From the NCBI GenBank assembly GCA_937925455.1, contig CALEWF010000112.1, positions 1-14,336 of the forward strand: a DNA stretch of 14,336 nt, read 5' to 3'. Every line of letters starts with the position of its first letter. The stretch's first letter is position 1. Below are positions 7,084-14,204 of the stretch, piece after piece. The notes beneath the pieces were generated by a model. It was not told where the DNA came from, made no database searches, and worked only from the letters and a program-made list of their open reading frames with translations. The translations under genes and the position numbers were made by a program. This stretch comes from an uncultured Flavobacteriales bacterium (GTDB lineage: Bacteria; Bacteroidota; Bacteroidia; CAIKAF01).

Positions 7084-8487
7084 TTATTTTTTTACTAATA
7101 AGACAATATTTTCTACATGATGCGTATGTGGAAACATATCTACCGGTTGCACCTGTTCTACCCGGTAGTAATCGTTCATTAGCGTAATGTCTCGTGCCTG
7201 TGTAGCCGGATTACAACTTACATATACAATGCGTTTAGCTCCTGAGCGGTTCAGCATTTCTACTACACCAGCATGCATGCCGGCTCTGGGCGGGTCGGTA
7301 ATGATTACATCCGGATTTCCGTGTTTTTCAAATAGGGCGGGTTGCAGTAAATCTATCATGTCGCCGGCGTAAAAATGCAGGTTAGTGAGTTGGTTTAACC
7401 GCGCATTTTCCTTAGCATCTTCTATGGCATCGGGCACATATTCAATGCCTATCACTTGTTTGGCATGCTTTGATACAAAACAGGCAATGGTACCGGTGCC
7501 GGTGTACAAATCATACACATTTTCATTTTCGGTAAGGGCAGCCATTTCGAGGGTTTTGCGGTATAAGGCTTCAGCTTGCCGGGTATTAGTTTGAAAAAAC
7601 GATTTAGGTTGAATACGAAATGTTAAATCTTGCAATTGCTCTGTGAGAATGGGGCTGCCATGATACAACCTTACCGGAAGGTCGTAAATAGAATCATTTT
7701 TCTTCGTATTAACTACGTATTGCAGAGAAACAATCGAAGGAAATTGCAATTTCAAAGCTTCCATCAGTTTCGTTATTTCATCGGCATCATCATGTGCAAA
7801 AATCATAATCACCATCCATTCGCCTTTCCTATTATTGCGCAAAATCATGTTGCGTAATAATCCTTCTTGATGCCGTATATCATAAAACGACAAACAATTT
7901 TTAATCGCATAATCACGAACAAAGTTTCGAATCAGGTTTGATAAATCATCTTGCAGATAGCATGTTTGAATATCTAAAATTTTATCAAAACGACCGGGAA
8001 TATGAAAACCCAAAGCCGGCTCTTGATGAAAATCATTATTTGAAACAGATTCCTCACGGGTTATCCATCGCTTGTTGCTAAATGAAAATTCCAGTTTATT
8101 TCGGTAATGAATGGTTTTTTCTGATTTAATTATTGGCAGAGGCGTAGGAAAATTAAATTTTCCTACGCGTTTGAATTGTTCTACTACTTGTTGATACTTG
8201 AAATTTAGCTGTTCTTCATATTTCACATGTTGCCATTTGCAACCGCCACATTCGCCAAAATGCTTACAAAAAGCTGGTTGGCGTTTATCAGAATAATGAT
8301 GTATGTTTATTGCTTCTGCCTCAGCATAGGTCCGTTTGTCTTTATATACTCGTATATCTGCTACATCACCAGGAACAGCATGTTTTACAAATATAACTTT
8401 ACCATCCGGTTTAGCTACTGATACTCCTTCGGCTGCGAAATCGGAGATAGGTACTTTTTCTATGATGTATGGATTTTTTTTACCCAT
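7084..8487 (-). CDS. rlmD: 23S rRNA (uracil-1939-C5)-methyltransferase, iron-sulphur type
   Basis: A RumA/TrmA-family methyltransferase of 467 residues. An N-terminal TRAM domain (about 5-65) precedes the 4Fe-4S ligands Cys74, Cys80, Cys83 and Cys176 in the C-x5-C-x2-C...C pattern. The SAM domain shows FFQTN (297-301), DLYTGTGT (326-333) and TDPPRAG (397-403). The nucleophile is Cys425 in SCNPAT, and Glu459 (HHVEN) is the likely general base. Family members make m5U in 23S rRNA, and the cluster is typical of RlmD. Bacteroidota often encode more than one RumA paralogue, so U1939 versus U747 specificity is inferred. It is the first gene of the rlmD-dapD-aroK run. TAAGTTTG on the minus strand lies so close to the ATG that it would give a nearly leaderless message; no -33 box fits it well. 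Confidence 0.92.
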   Translation of the reverse strand: MGKKNPYIIEKVPISDFAAEGVSVAKPDGKVIFVKHAVPGDVADIRVYKDKRTYAEAEAINIHHYSDKRQPAFCKHFGECGGCKWQHVKYEEQLNFKYQQVVEQFKRVGKFNFPTPLPIIKSEKTIHYRNKLEFSFSNKRWITREESVSNNDFHQEPALGFHIPGRFDKILDIQTCYLQDDLSNLIRNFVRDYAIKNCLSFYDIRHQEGLLRNMILRNNRKGEWMVIMIFAHDDADEITKLMEALKLQFPSIVSLQYVVNTKKNDSIYDLPVRLYHGSPILTEQLQDLTFRIQPKSFFQTNTRQAEALYRKTLEMAALTENENVYDLYTGTGTIACFVSKHAKQVIGIEYVPDAIEDAKENARLNQLTNLHFYAGDMIDLLQPALFEKHGNPDVIITDPPRAGMHAGVVEMLNRSGAKRIVYVSCNPATQARDITLMNDYYRVEQVQPVDMFPHTHHVENIVLLVKK

Positions 8488-8550
8488 GCTGCAAACTTAA
8501 TTTAAATTGTTCCAAAATTGTAATGACCAAAAAATATACTTTTATGTTTC

Positions 8551-8896
8551 AACCCAAATTATGCATTTGAAATTTTCCGTAGGCATTCAGAAAAACAAAA
8601 ATCTAGGTAGCCACTGTTACATTAAATTCTAACCACAGAGAACACAAAGGAATATTGTGTGTTTTTAATTTCATTTTCTTTGTGTTCTCCGTGTATCTCT
8701 GTGTTCTTTGTGGTTAAATTTTTCACCACAGAGAACACAGAAAAAAAACCAATTAAAAAACATCTGAAATAACATTTATTGCAATTGATTCAAAATAATT
8801 GGTTAAACCCAGGTGGTTACTTCATATAATCGGCTTTAGTACAGAAATGAAAATGACTTTGCATTATATCCGGTTTTCTATTGCATAATTTGGGTT
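8551..8896. mobile_element. Possible MITE-like element bounded by 15-bp inverted repeats
   Basis: AACCCAAATTATGCA at 8551-8565 recurs as a perfect inverted copy, TGCATAATTTGGGTT, at 8882-8896. Similarity continues imperfectly inward for about 7 more bases (T then GAAA shared). The 346-bp interval holds no protein gene. The right boundary coincides with the point where the flavoprotein gene remnant loses family similarity, which suggests insertion followed by deletion. No clear target-site duplication is visible: the flanking tetramers are TTTC on the left and TATC on the right. It could instead be two unrelated copies of a short repeat. No transposase is present, so any movement would have been in trans. 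Confidence 0.4.
8631..8741. repeat. Array of four inverted copies of a CACAGAGAACAC-type repeat
   Basis: The copies are 8634-8649 (plus sense), 8678-8693 (inverted), 8697-8715 (inverted) and 8725-8740 (plus). Copies 3 and 4 form a hairpin of 17 bp with one mismatch and a 10-base loop. Copies 1 and 2 match at 15 of 16 positions, and copies 1 and 3 at 17 of 19. Folded alternatives are therefore possible. There is no long T tract after the 3/4 hairpin on the plus strand (it runs into A's); on the minus strand the arms are followed by other repeats, so it is not a classic terminator. It resembles REP-like intergenic palindromes. Confidence 0.75.
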
Positions 8897-8960
8897 TATC
8901 AGGAATGTTTGCAGCTGCAAAACAGCCCGCTGCTCCGCCGCCTATGATAGCTATCTTCAT
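8817..8960 (-). pseudogene. 5' remnant of an HI0933/BaiN-like NAD(P)/FAD-dependent oxidoreductase gene
   Basis: Read on the minus strand from the ATG at 8960, the frame encodes 47 residues. It opens with MKIAIIGGGAAGCFAAANIP, the Rossmann dinucleotide-binding strand-loop-helix (GGGAAG) that begins flavoproteins of the HI0933 family, which are normally around 400 residues. After about residue 21 the sequence (NRKPDIMQSHFHF...) shows nothing of the expected second strand and stops at TAA 8819-8817. The switch falls at base 8896/8897, where the inverted repeat begins. So only the first ~64 bases are true gene; the rest of the frame is foreign sequence and the rest of the gene is missing from this window. 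The gene originally lay divergent to rocD. Confidence is high for the motif, lower for the exact family because only ~20 residues remain. Confidence 0.7.
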
Positions 8961-9026
8961 TGCAGGGTTGTAATTGCAATGATAGACATTCTATGCATTG
9001 ATTCATTCATAGCAGCTTAATTTTAG

Positions 9027-9034
9027 TACATTTG
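9027..9034 (+). promoter_or_regulatory. -7 promoter box (TACATTTG) for rocD
   Basis: Exact match to TAnnTTTG, 18 bases before the ATG at 9053. No strong -33 TTTG is seen; TTCA at 9003-9006 is at suitable spacing and TTG at 8998-9000 is a little too far. The box contains the TTG that would extend the rocD frame by seven residues, supporting the ATG as start. Confidence 0.5.
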
Positions 9035-9052
9035 TTATTAAATTTTATAATC

Positions 9053-10291
9053 ATGTCTTCATTAAAAGTAGGATTTAGTTCGGAAGAAGCAATTGCACTC
9101 GAAAATAAATACGGGGCACATAATTATGCACCAATTAAAGTGGTTATTTCAGAAGCCAAAGGCGTGTATGTATGGGACCCGGAAGGTAAGCGATATTATG
9201 ATTTTCTTTCGGCCTATTCAGCCGTAAATCAAGGGCATTGTCATCCGCGAATTATTCAAGCATTAAAAGAGCAGGCCGATAAAGTTACGCTGACTTCTCG
9301 TGCGTTTTACAATCATCGCTTGGGAGAATACGAAAAGTATATCACCGAATATTTTGGCTATGATCGGGTATTACCCATGAATACCGGAGTGGAAGGTGGT
9401 GAAACTGCAGTAAAATTAGCCCGGAGATGGGGGTATGATGTGAAAGGAATTAAGCCTTACGAAGCAAAAATTATATTTGTAGAAGGAAACTTTTGGGGAA
9501 GAACATTAGCTGCTATTTCTTCTTCTTCTGATCCATCCAGCTATACCGGTTTTGGACCGTTTATGCCTGGATTTGAACGTATTCCGTATAACGACTTAAA
9601 TGCATTAGAAGAAAAATTAGCCGGCGATCGCAACATTGCCGGATTTATGTTTGAACCCATTCAGGGCGAAGCCGGGGTAGTGGTGCCGGATGAAGGCTAC
9701 TTAAAAGGAGTGCGGGAACTATGTTCTAAATACAATGTATTGATGATTGCTGATGAAGTGCAAACCGGCTTGTGCCGTACCGGTAAAATGCTGGCTTGCG
9801 ACTGGGAAGATGTGAAGCCGGATATTTTAATCTTAGGTAAAGCGTTGTCGGGTGGTGTTATGCCCGTATCTGCGGTTTTAGCAAATAACGAAATTATGCT
9901 GACCATCAAACCAGGCGAACATGGAAGTACTTTTGGTGGAAATCCTTTAGCTTGTGCGGTAGCCATGGAAGCCTTGCAGGTACTGAAAGATGAAAAGCTC
10001 GACGAAAATGCTCAAGCCATGGGTGAAATACTTCGCCAAGGGTTGTGTGAAATTCAATCTCCGCTCATACAAACCGTACGCGGAAAAGGGTTGTTAAATG
10101 CTATTGTGATAGATGAATCATTTGGTGTTACCGCTAACAAGTTGTGTTATGGCTTCAAAGACCGAGGTTTACTTGCTAAGCCTACGCACGGAAATATTAT
10201 TCGATTTGCACCTCCGTTAGTAATTAATGAAGAACAAATGGAAGAATGTATTTCCATCATTCGTGAAACCATCATCCAACTTACTCCTTAA
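9053..10291 (+). CDS. rocD: Ornithine aminotransferase
   Basis: Moves the delta-amino group of ornithine to 2-oxoglutarate, giving glutamate semialdehyde (pyrroline-5-carboxylate) and glutamate, and so links arginine/ornithine and proline metabolism. It is a class III PLP aminotransferase of 412 residues from the ATG at 9053; the upstream TTG at 9032 lies in the promoter box. The PLP lysine is Lys263 in LGKALSGG. Near-identical stretches to animal and bacterial OAT include SAYSAVNQGHCHP (53-65), VLPMNTGVEGGETA (106-119), NFWGRTLAAISSSSDP (146-161), EPIQGEAGVVVPD (201-213), IKPGEHGSTFGGNPL (285-299) and GLLAKPTHG (372-380). These set it apart from acetylornithine aminotransferases. It is followed after 3 bases by the next gene in the same frame. 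Confidence 0.97.
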   Translation: MSSLKVGFSSEEAIALENKYGAHNYAPIKVVISEAKGVYVWDPEGKRYYDFLSAYSAVNQGHCHPRIIQALKEQADKVTLTSRAFYNHRLGEYEKYITEYFGYDRVLPMNTGVEGGETAVKLARRWGYDVKGIKPYEAKIIFVEGNFWGRTLAAISSSSDPSSYTGFGPFMPGFERIPYNDLNALEEKLAGDRNIAGFMFEPIQGEAGVVVPDEGYLKGVRELCSKYNVLMIADEVQTGLCRTGKMLACDWEDVKPDILILGKALSGGVMPVSAVLANNEIMLTIKPGEHGSTFGGNPLACAVAMEALQVLKDEKLDENAQAMGEILRQGLCEIQSPLIQTVRGKGLLNAIVIDESFGVTANKLCYGFKDRGLLAKPTHGNIIRFAPPLVINEEQMEECISIIRETIIQLTP

Positions 10292-10294
10292 GTT

Positions 10295-11875
10295 GTGAAA
10301 TGGCAAAACATAAAAGAACAATACAATCGCCATGCATGGTGGATAATTTGGGTTGTGTTTTTTATTATGCAATTGCCCTTTATTCAAGCCGATCCACTGA
10401 TAGCTTTGTCGCATAGCCGCGATGCATTTACTGATGAAGGTTTAAATACCAGTCAGGTGCGTAATTGGACAAATCATGGCAAATGGGATATTTGGGAGTG
10501 TGATAATCTCATTAAAAATCCATTGTTTAATGCTTTATTGGCCTTGCCTTTCAAAGTATTTGGTACACACTGGCTTACAGCTAGACTTACAGTTCTTATA
10601 ACTGTAATATTATTACTGTTGTTTGCTTCATCATTAAAGCCCACACATAATAAAATACCTATTTTTTTATTGTTTGCATTTACTCAGTTTCATGCGTTTC
10701 ATTATGCGCATTTCAGCATGGCTGAAATGGTGGCTGTAGCATGTGTGATAGCTGCCATAGCTTCGTGGATTAAATATGCTGTTCAAAATCATGTTTGTGA
10801 TAAGCAGCCCTACTGGTTGTATATCAGCTTAATTTTTGCAACGGCTGCCTGGTGGCTAAAAGTTCAGTTTGCCTATCTGATATTATTAATTCCAGTATCT
10901 ACATTATGGCTGTGGTTGTTTACCTATCATCATTATTTACGGGGAAAAAAATTATTTTTTTCTTCACTTTATTTATTTGCAGCTGTTAGTTTTGTTATAT
11001 TACTCTTCGTGGTTATTTGGTATTTTCCACACAAAGAAGCCTGGATTTACATCATGAATGATCAGGCTACCAATCGTTTTCCGCACTGGAAATATTTGGG
11101 AGAAGTGGTTAAATTTAATTTTCTTCAATACTTCAATCAACCTGCTGTATTGCCTTTATTTATCATGTTTATTCCTTCCATACCCATTAGCGTTTGGCTT
11201 TATGTGAAACAACGCTCTCCGTTTATGTTGTCGGTGATAATTATTTCTTCCACATGGCTGATGCTTGAAACACATAAAATTTTTATTCATCATGTTCCCG
11301 GACGTTACTTAGTGAGTTTGTTTGTAGCCATGAGTGTTTTTACGATAGTTGTTTGGTCAGGCTTTGCTCAATGGTTGCTTTCTCAATACGTGAATAATGT
11401 TTATTCAAAGAAAAAGTATCGAAAGTATCAAATAGGGGTTATGTTCGTGTTTATTACCATGACTGCTTTGTTGGTGAATAACGCATATTATTACATAAAA
11501 TCATTCAATAAACGGAGCTTTGTGATTCGTGATATATCACGTTATGTTCAACAATCACTACCAGAAAAAAAAGCAGTAGTGCTTGGTGCATGGAGTCCAT
11601 CGTTGACGTGGGGAACCCAATTACGTGCCGTACCGGTATGGAAAGATTTTTTGAATGATAAAAATATTCTTGAAACATTTCGTCCACGAATTATATTTTC
11701 TGAGCCGGAAGAGCAAGATTCCAACGGTGCTTTTTTAGCCGATGGTATAAAAATTCACGAAATTTCAGATTCTGTAAAAAGCTATACCGTAGGCAAGTGG
11801 CCGGTAAACTTATATTGGATAAACCCGCATAAAATGCAAAAAACGATGCAACAAAAACAAGCTGCGCATGAGTAA
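10295..11875 (+). CDS. Multi-pass membrane protein, GT-C glycosyltransferase-like (GT39/ArnT type)
   Basis: A 526-residue membrane protein with about 10-11 hydrophobic segments, roughly at 14-30, 93-112, 120-135, 143-160, 173-209 (two), 222-242, 284-303, 310-324, 338-355 and 378-395. A polar C-terminal domain (about 400-526) follows. After the first membrane segment lies SRDAFTDEGL (41-50) with Asp43, Asp47 and Glu48. Acidic residues in the first external loop are the catalytic signature of lipid-phosphate-sugar glycosyltransferases of the GT-C fold (PMT/ArnT). By inference it transfers a sugar from a polyprenyl-phosphate donor to a lipid or protein outside the inner membrane; donor and acceptor are unknown. 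The GTG start is forced: no in-frame ATG precedes Met25, which is inside the first membrane segment. The GTG lies 3 bases past the rocD stop in the same frame, and the gene's end overlaps the next by 8 bases. Confidence 0.65.
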   Translation: MKWQNIKEQYNRHAWWIIWVVFFIMQLPFIQADPLIALSHSRDAFTDEGLNTSQVRNWTNHGKWDIWECDNLIKNPLFNALLALPFKVFGTHWLTARLTVLITVILLLLFASSLKPTHNKIPIFLLFAFTQFHAFHYAHFSMAEMVAVACVIAAIASWIKYAVQNHVCDKQPYWLYISLIFATAAWWLKVQFAYLILLIPVSTLWLWLFTYHHYLRGKKLFFSSLYLFAAVSFVILLFVVIWYFPHKEAWIYIMNDQATNRFPHWKYLGEVVKFNFLQYFNQPAVLPLFIMFIPSIPISVWLYVKQRSPFMLSVIIISSTWLMLETHKIFIHHVPGRYLVSLFVAMSVFTIVVWSGFAQWLLSQYVNNVYSKKKYRKYQIGVMFVFITMTALLVNNAYYYIKSFNKRSFVIRDISRYVQQSLPEKKAVVLGAWSPSLTWGTQLRAVPVWKDFLNDKNILETFRPRIIFSEPEEQDSNGAFLADGIKIHEISDSVKSYTVGKWPVNLYWINPHKMQKTMQQKQAAHE

Positions 11876-13034
11876 TCTTAAACTATTTGCAAAAACATTT
11901 GCCGGCCTGGAATCTGTATTGGCTGAAGAAGTTCGAAATATTGGTGGAAAAGAAATTGTTATAGCCAAACGCGGGGTGGGTTTTTCCGGAGATTTAGCAT
12001 TGTTGTATCGAGCGAATTATACCTTACGTACTGCTTTACGAATTCTGATAGAAATTCAATCATTCAAAGCAATCAATGAAGAGCAGTTATACAATGCCGC
12101 AAAAAAAATTTTCTGGTTTGAATATCTCGATATCAAACAAACCTTTAGTGTGGACGCTACGGTGAATAGTAAGTTTTTTAATCATTCTCACTATGTGGCT
12201 TTAAAAGTTAAAGATGCTATCGTAGATGCTTTCAGGGAAAAAATTTATAAACGCCCTAACGTAGATACCTATGCCCCGGATGTGAAATTCAATGTACACA
12301 TTGATCATGATCGGGTTGCCATTTCGCTTGATTCCTCGGTTGATTCATTGCATTTACGAGGATATCGTCAATCAACTGGTGGCGCCCCGCTGAATGAATG
12401 CTTAGCCGCCGGAATGATTCTACTTTCTGGGTGGGACAGAAAAACTTCATTTCTCGACCCCATGTGTGGTTCAGGTACATTGCTCATTGAAGCCAGCATG
12501 ATGAGCCGTCAAGTGCCGGCCGGATATCATCGTAAAAAATGGGGGTTCATGCAATGGATGAATTACAATGCTGCCTTGTTTGCAAAAATTAAAGCCGAAG
12601 AAAATGCACGGATACTCATGCAAGCTCCTGCAACCATCACCGGGTATGACAAAGCATTTTCCATGGTGCGTAAGGCTCGTATGAATATCCTGATGGCGTT
12701 GGCCGATGAATATATTACAATCGAGAAACGTGATTTTTTTGAAATTTCAGAAGTGCAACCGGTAGCTCATATTGTTACTAATCCGCCATACGGCGAACGA
12801 TTAGAAGAAGGCGATATGAATTTATTTTGTAAAAAAATGGGAAATGTTCTCAAACGATATTATCCCGGTTCAGTGGCTTGGATTATTCAAAGCAAAGACG
12901 AAGCTATGAAACATTTCGGGTTAAAACCATCCCGTAAATTGCCTTTAATGAATGGTCCCCTGCATTGTAAATTCTACAAGTTTGAAATGTATAGTGGTTC
13001 ACGCAGGCAAGCTAAACAAAATGATAACAATTAA
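11868..13034 (+). CDS. rlmL: THUMP-domain SAM-dependent rRNA methyltransferase (RlmL/YpsC-like, probable 23S m2G2445)
   Basis: The 388-residue protein begins with a ferredoxin-like/THUMP RNA-binding region (about 5-160). A class I methyltransferase domain follows, with motif I DPMCGSGTLLIEA (197-209) and the N-methyltransferase motif IV NPPYGERL (305-312). The NPPY motif indicates methylation of an exocyclic base nitrogen. Overall it matches the N-terminal half of E. coli RlmKL, which makes m2G2445 in 23S rRNA, and the stand-alone B. subtilis YpsC type. The C-terminal RlmK (m7G2069) half is absent, as is usual outside the gamma-proteobacteria. Target specificity is inferred from the family. 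Its ATG overlaps the end of the membrane protein gene by 8 bases, implying co-transcription and coupled translation. Confidence 0.88.
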   Translation: MSNLKLFAKTFAGLESVLAEEVRNIGGKEIVIAKRGVGFSGDLALLYRANYTLRTALRILIEIQSFKAINEEQLYNAAKKIFWFEYLDIKQTFSVDATVNSKFFNHSHYVALKVKDAIVDAFREKIYKRPNVDTYAPDVKFNVHIDHDRVAISLDSSVDSLHLRGYRQSTGGAPLNECLAAGMILLSGWDRKTSFLDPMCGSGTLLIEASMMSRQVPAGYHRKKWGFMQWMNYNAALFAKIKAEENARILMQAPATITGYDKAFSMVRKARMNILMALADEYITIEKRDFFEISEVQPVAHIVTNPPYGERLEEGDMNLFCKKMGNVLKRYYPGSVAWIIQSKDEAMKHFGLKPSRKLPLMNGPLHCKFYKFEMYSGSRRQAKQNDNN

Positions 13035-13086
13035 AACTTGGTATTTGAGCACTAAAGTTTGATTTTTGGAAACAAATTTATTTTAC

Positions 13087-14166
13087 ATGAAATACCGTTG
13101 GCTTCTTTATGCGTTATGCTTCTTTGTTGTTCAAAGGATTAATGCTCAGGAAAATGCTTTTAATACCGGCAATGAAAAATTACGTGCCTTTGAACGAAAA
13201 AATGAGCAGGCATTACGCATCGCATTTTACAACGTAGAGAATCTTTTTGATACCATCAATGACCCTCATACCAACGATGATGAATTTTTACCCACTTCCG
13301 ACAGAAAGTGGAATGGATTCAAATACCATGAAAAACTTAACCATATCTATAAAACACTTACAGCACTTGGAGGGTGGGATGCTCCGGCCATCATTGGATT
13401 TTGCGAAATTGAAAATCGTTTTGTATTAAATGAATTGATTACAAAAACACCTTGGAAAAAATTAAAATATAATATCATTCATGAAGATTCGCCCGATCGC
13501 CGTGGAATTGATGTAGGCTTGATTTATCGTGCCGAAAAATTCAAGCCCATAAAGCATGAAGCGATACGCCTTAATTTTCCTTTCGACACAGCCACTAAAA
13601 CACGCGATATTTTATATGTAAAAGGGTTGGTGTTTAAAAAAGATACGTTGCATGTATTTGTCAATCATTGGCCTTCCCGTTCAGGTGGGCAGGCTGCTTC
13701 AGAACCTCGACGAATTTTTGCTGCGCAAAAAATTCGCCATTATGTTGATTCCATTTGCATCAAAGACCCCAACGCTAACATCATCATCATGGGAGATTTT
13801 AACGATGAACCCGGAGATAAAAGTTTGCTCGAAACACTGAGAGCCAAACCAACCAAAGAAGAGCTTAATGGATGTGATTTGTACAATTCATCATACATAT
13901 ACTTCAAACAAGGTAAAGGAACCGAAAAATACAAAGAGCATTGGGCAGTATTAGATCAGATTATTCTTTCGTCTGCGTTAGTTACACGTTCTCACGGATT
14001 AGTTGTTGAAAACGGAGTATCGTATATTTTTGATGCTCCTTGGTTGTTAGAAGAAGATACCAAATACTTAGGCACCATGCCATTCAGAACGTATGCCGGC
14101 CCACGCTATTTGGGCGGATATTCCGACCATTTACCCGTGTTTGTGGATATTGTTAAGAAGAAGTAA
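13087..14166 (+). CDS. Exported endonuclease/exonuclease/phosphatase family protein
   Basis: I choose the ATG at 13087 (359 residues) over a TTG at 13066. The ATG starts directly with a Sec signal peptide (positive MKYR, hydrophobic 5-16, cleavage after INA at about 20, then Gln21). The mature protein is an EEP-fold metal-dependent phosphodiesterase with the full active site: YNVENLFD (48-55, Asn49), CEIENR (106-111, metal-binding Glu107 or Glu109), RRGIDVGLIYR (138-148), HWPSR (194-198, catalytic His194), GDFNDEPG (236-243) and SDHLP (346-350, Asp347-His348). Members cut DNA, RNA, phospholipid or phosphate esters. Export makes nutrient scavenging from extracellular nucleic acid or phosphate esters plausible, but the substrate cannot be read from the sequence. 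It lies 52 bases after the rlmL-like gene on the same strand and may be in the same transcript. No T9SS C-terminal domain is present, so it is probably periplasmic. Confidence 0.88.
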   Translation: MKYRWLLYALCFFVVQRINAQENAFNTGNEKLRAFERKNEQALRIAFYNVENLFDTINDPHTNDDEFLPTSDRKWNGFKYHEKLNHIYKTLTALGGWDAPAIIGFCEIENRFVLNELITKTPWKKLKYNIIHEDSPDRRGIDVGLIYRAEKFKPIKHEAIRLNFPFDTATKTRDILYVKGLVFKKDTLHVFVNHWPSRSGGQAASEPRRIFAAQKIRHYVDSICIKDPNANIIIMGDFNDEPGDKSLLETLRAKPTKEELNGCDLYNSSYIYFKQGKGTEKYKEHWAVLDQIILSSALVTRSHGLVVENGVSYIFDAPWLLEEDTKYLGTMPFRTYAGPRYLGGYSDHLPVFVDIVKKK

Positions 14167-14204
14167 TCCCCAATTGTTATTAGAGTATTTATATTAGGCT
14201 GCTT

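Noticed and set aside
8495..8502. TAAGTTTG (minus strand) as the rlmD promoter
   Set aside because: It matches the -7 consensus but lies only a few bases from the ATG, and the nearest TTTG is 13 bases away, too close for a -33 element; noted but not called.
13053..13061. TAAAGTTTG as a -7 box for the phosphodiesterase gene
   Set aside because: The spacer between TA and TTTG is three bases rather than two, and no TTTG lies at proper -33 spacing.
13033..13067. AAACTT/AAGTTT inverted repeat followed by T's after the rlmL-like gene
   Set aside because: Only a 6-bp AT stem with a 15-base loop and an interrupted T tract; too weak to call a terminator.
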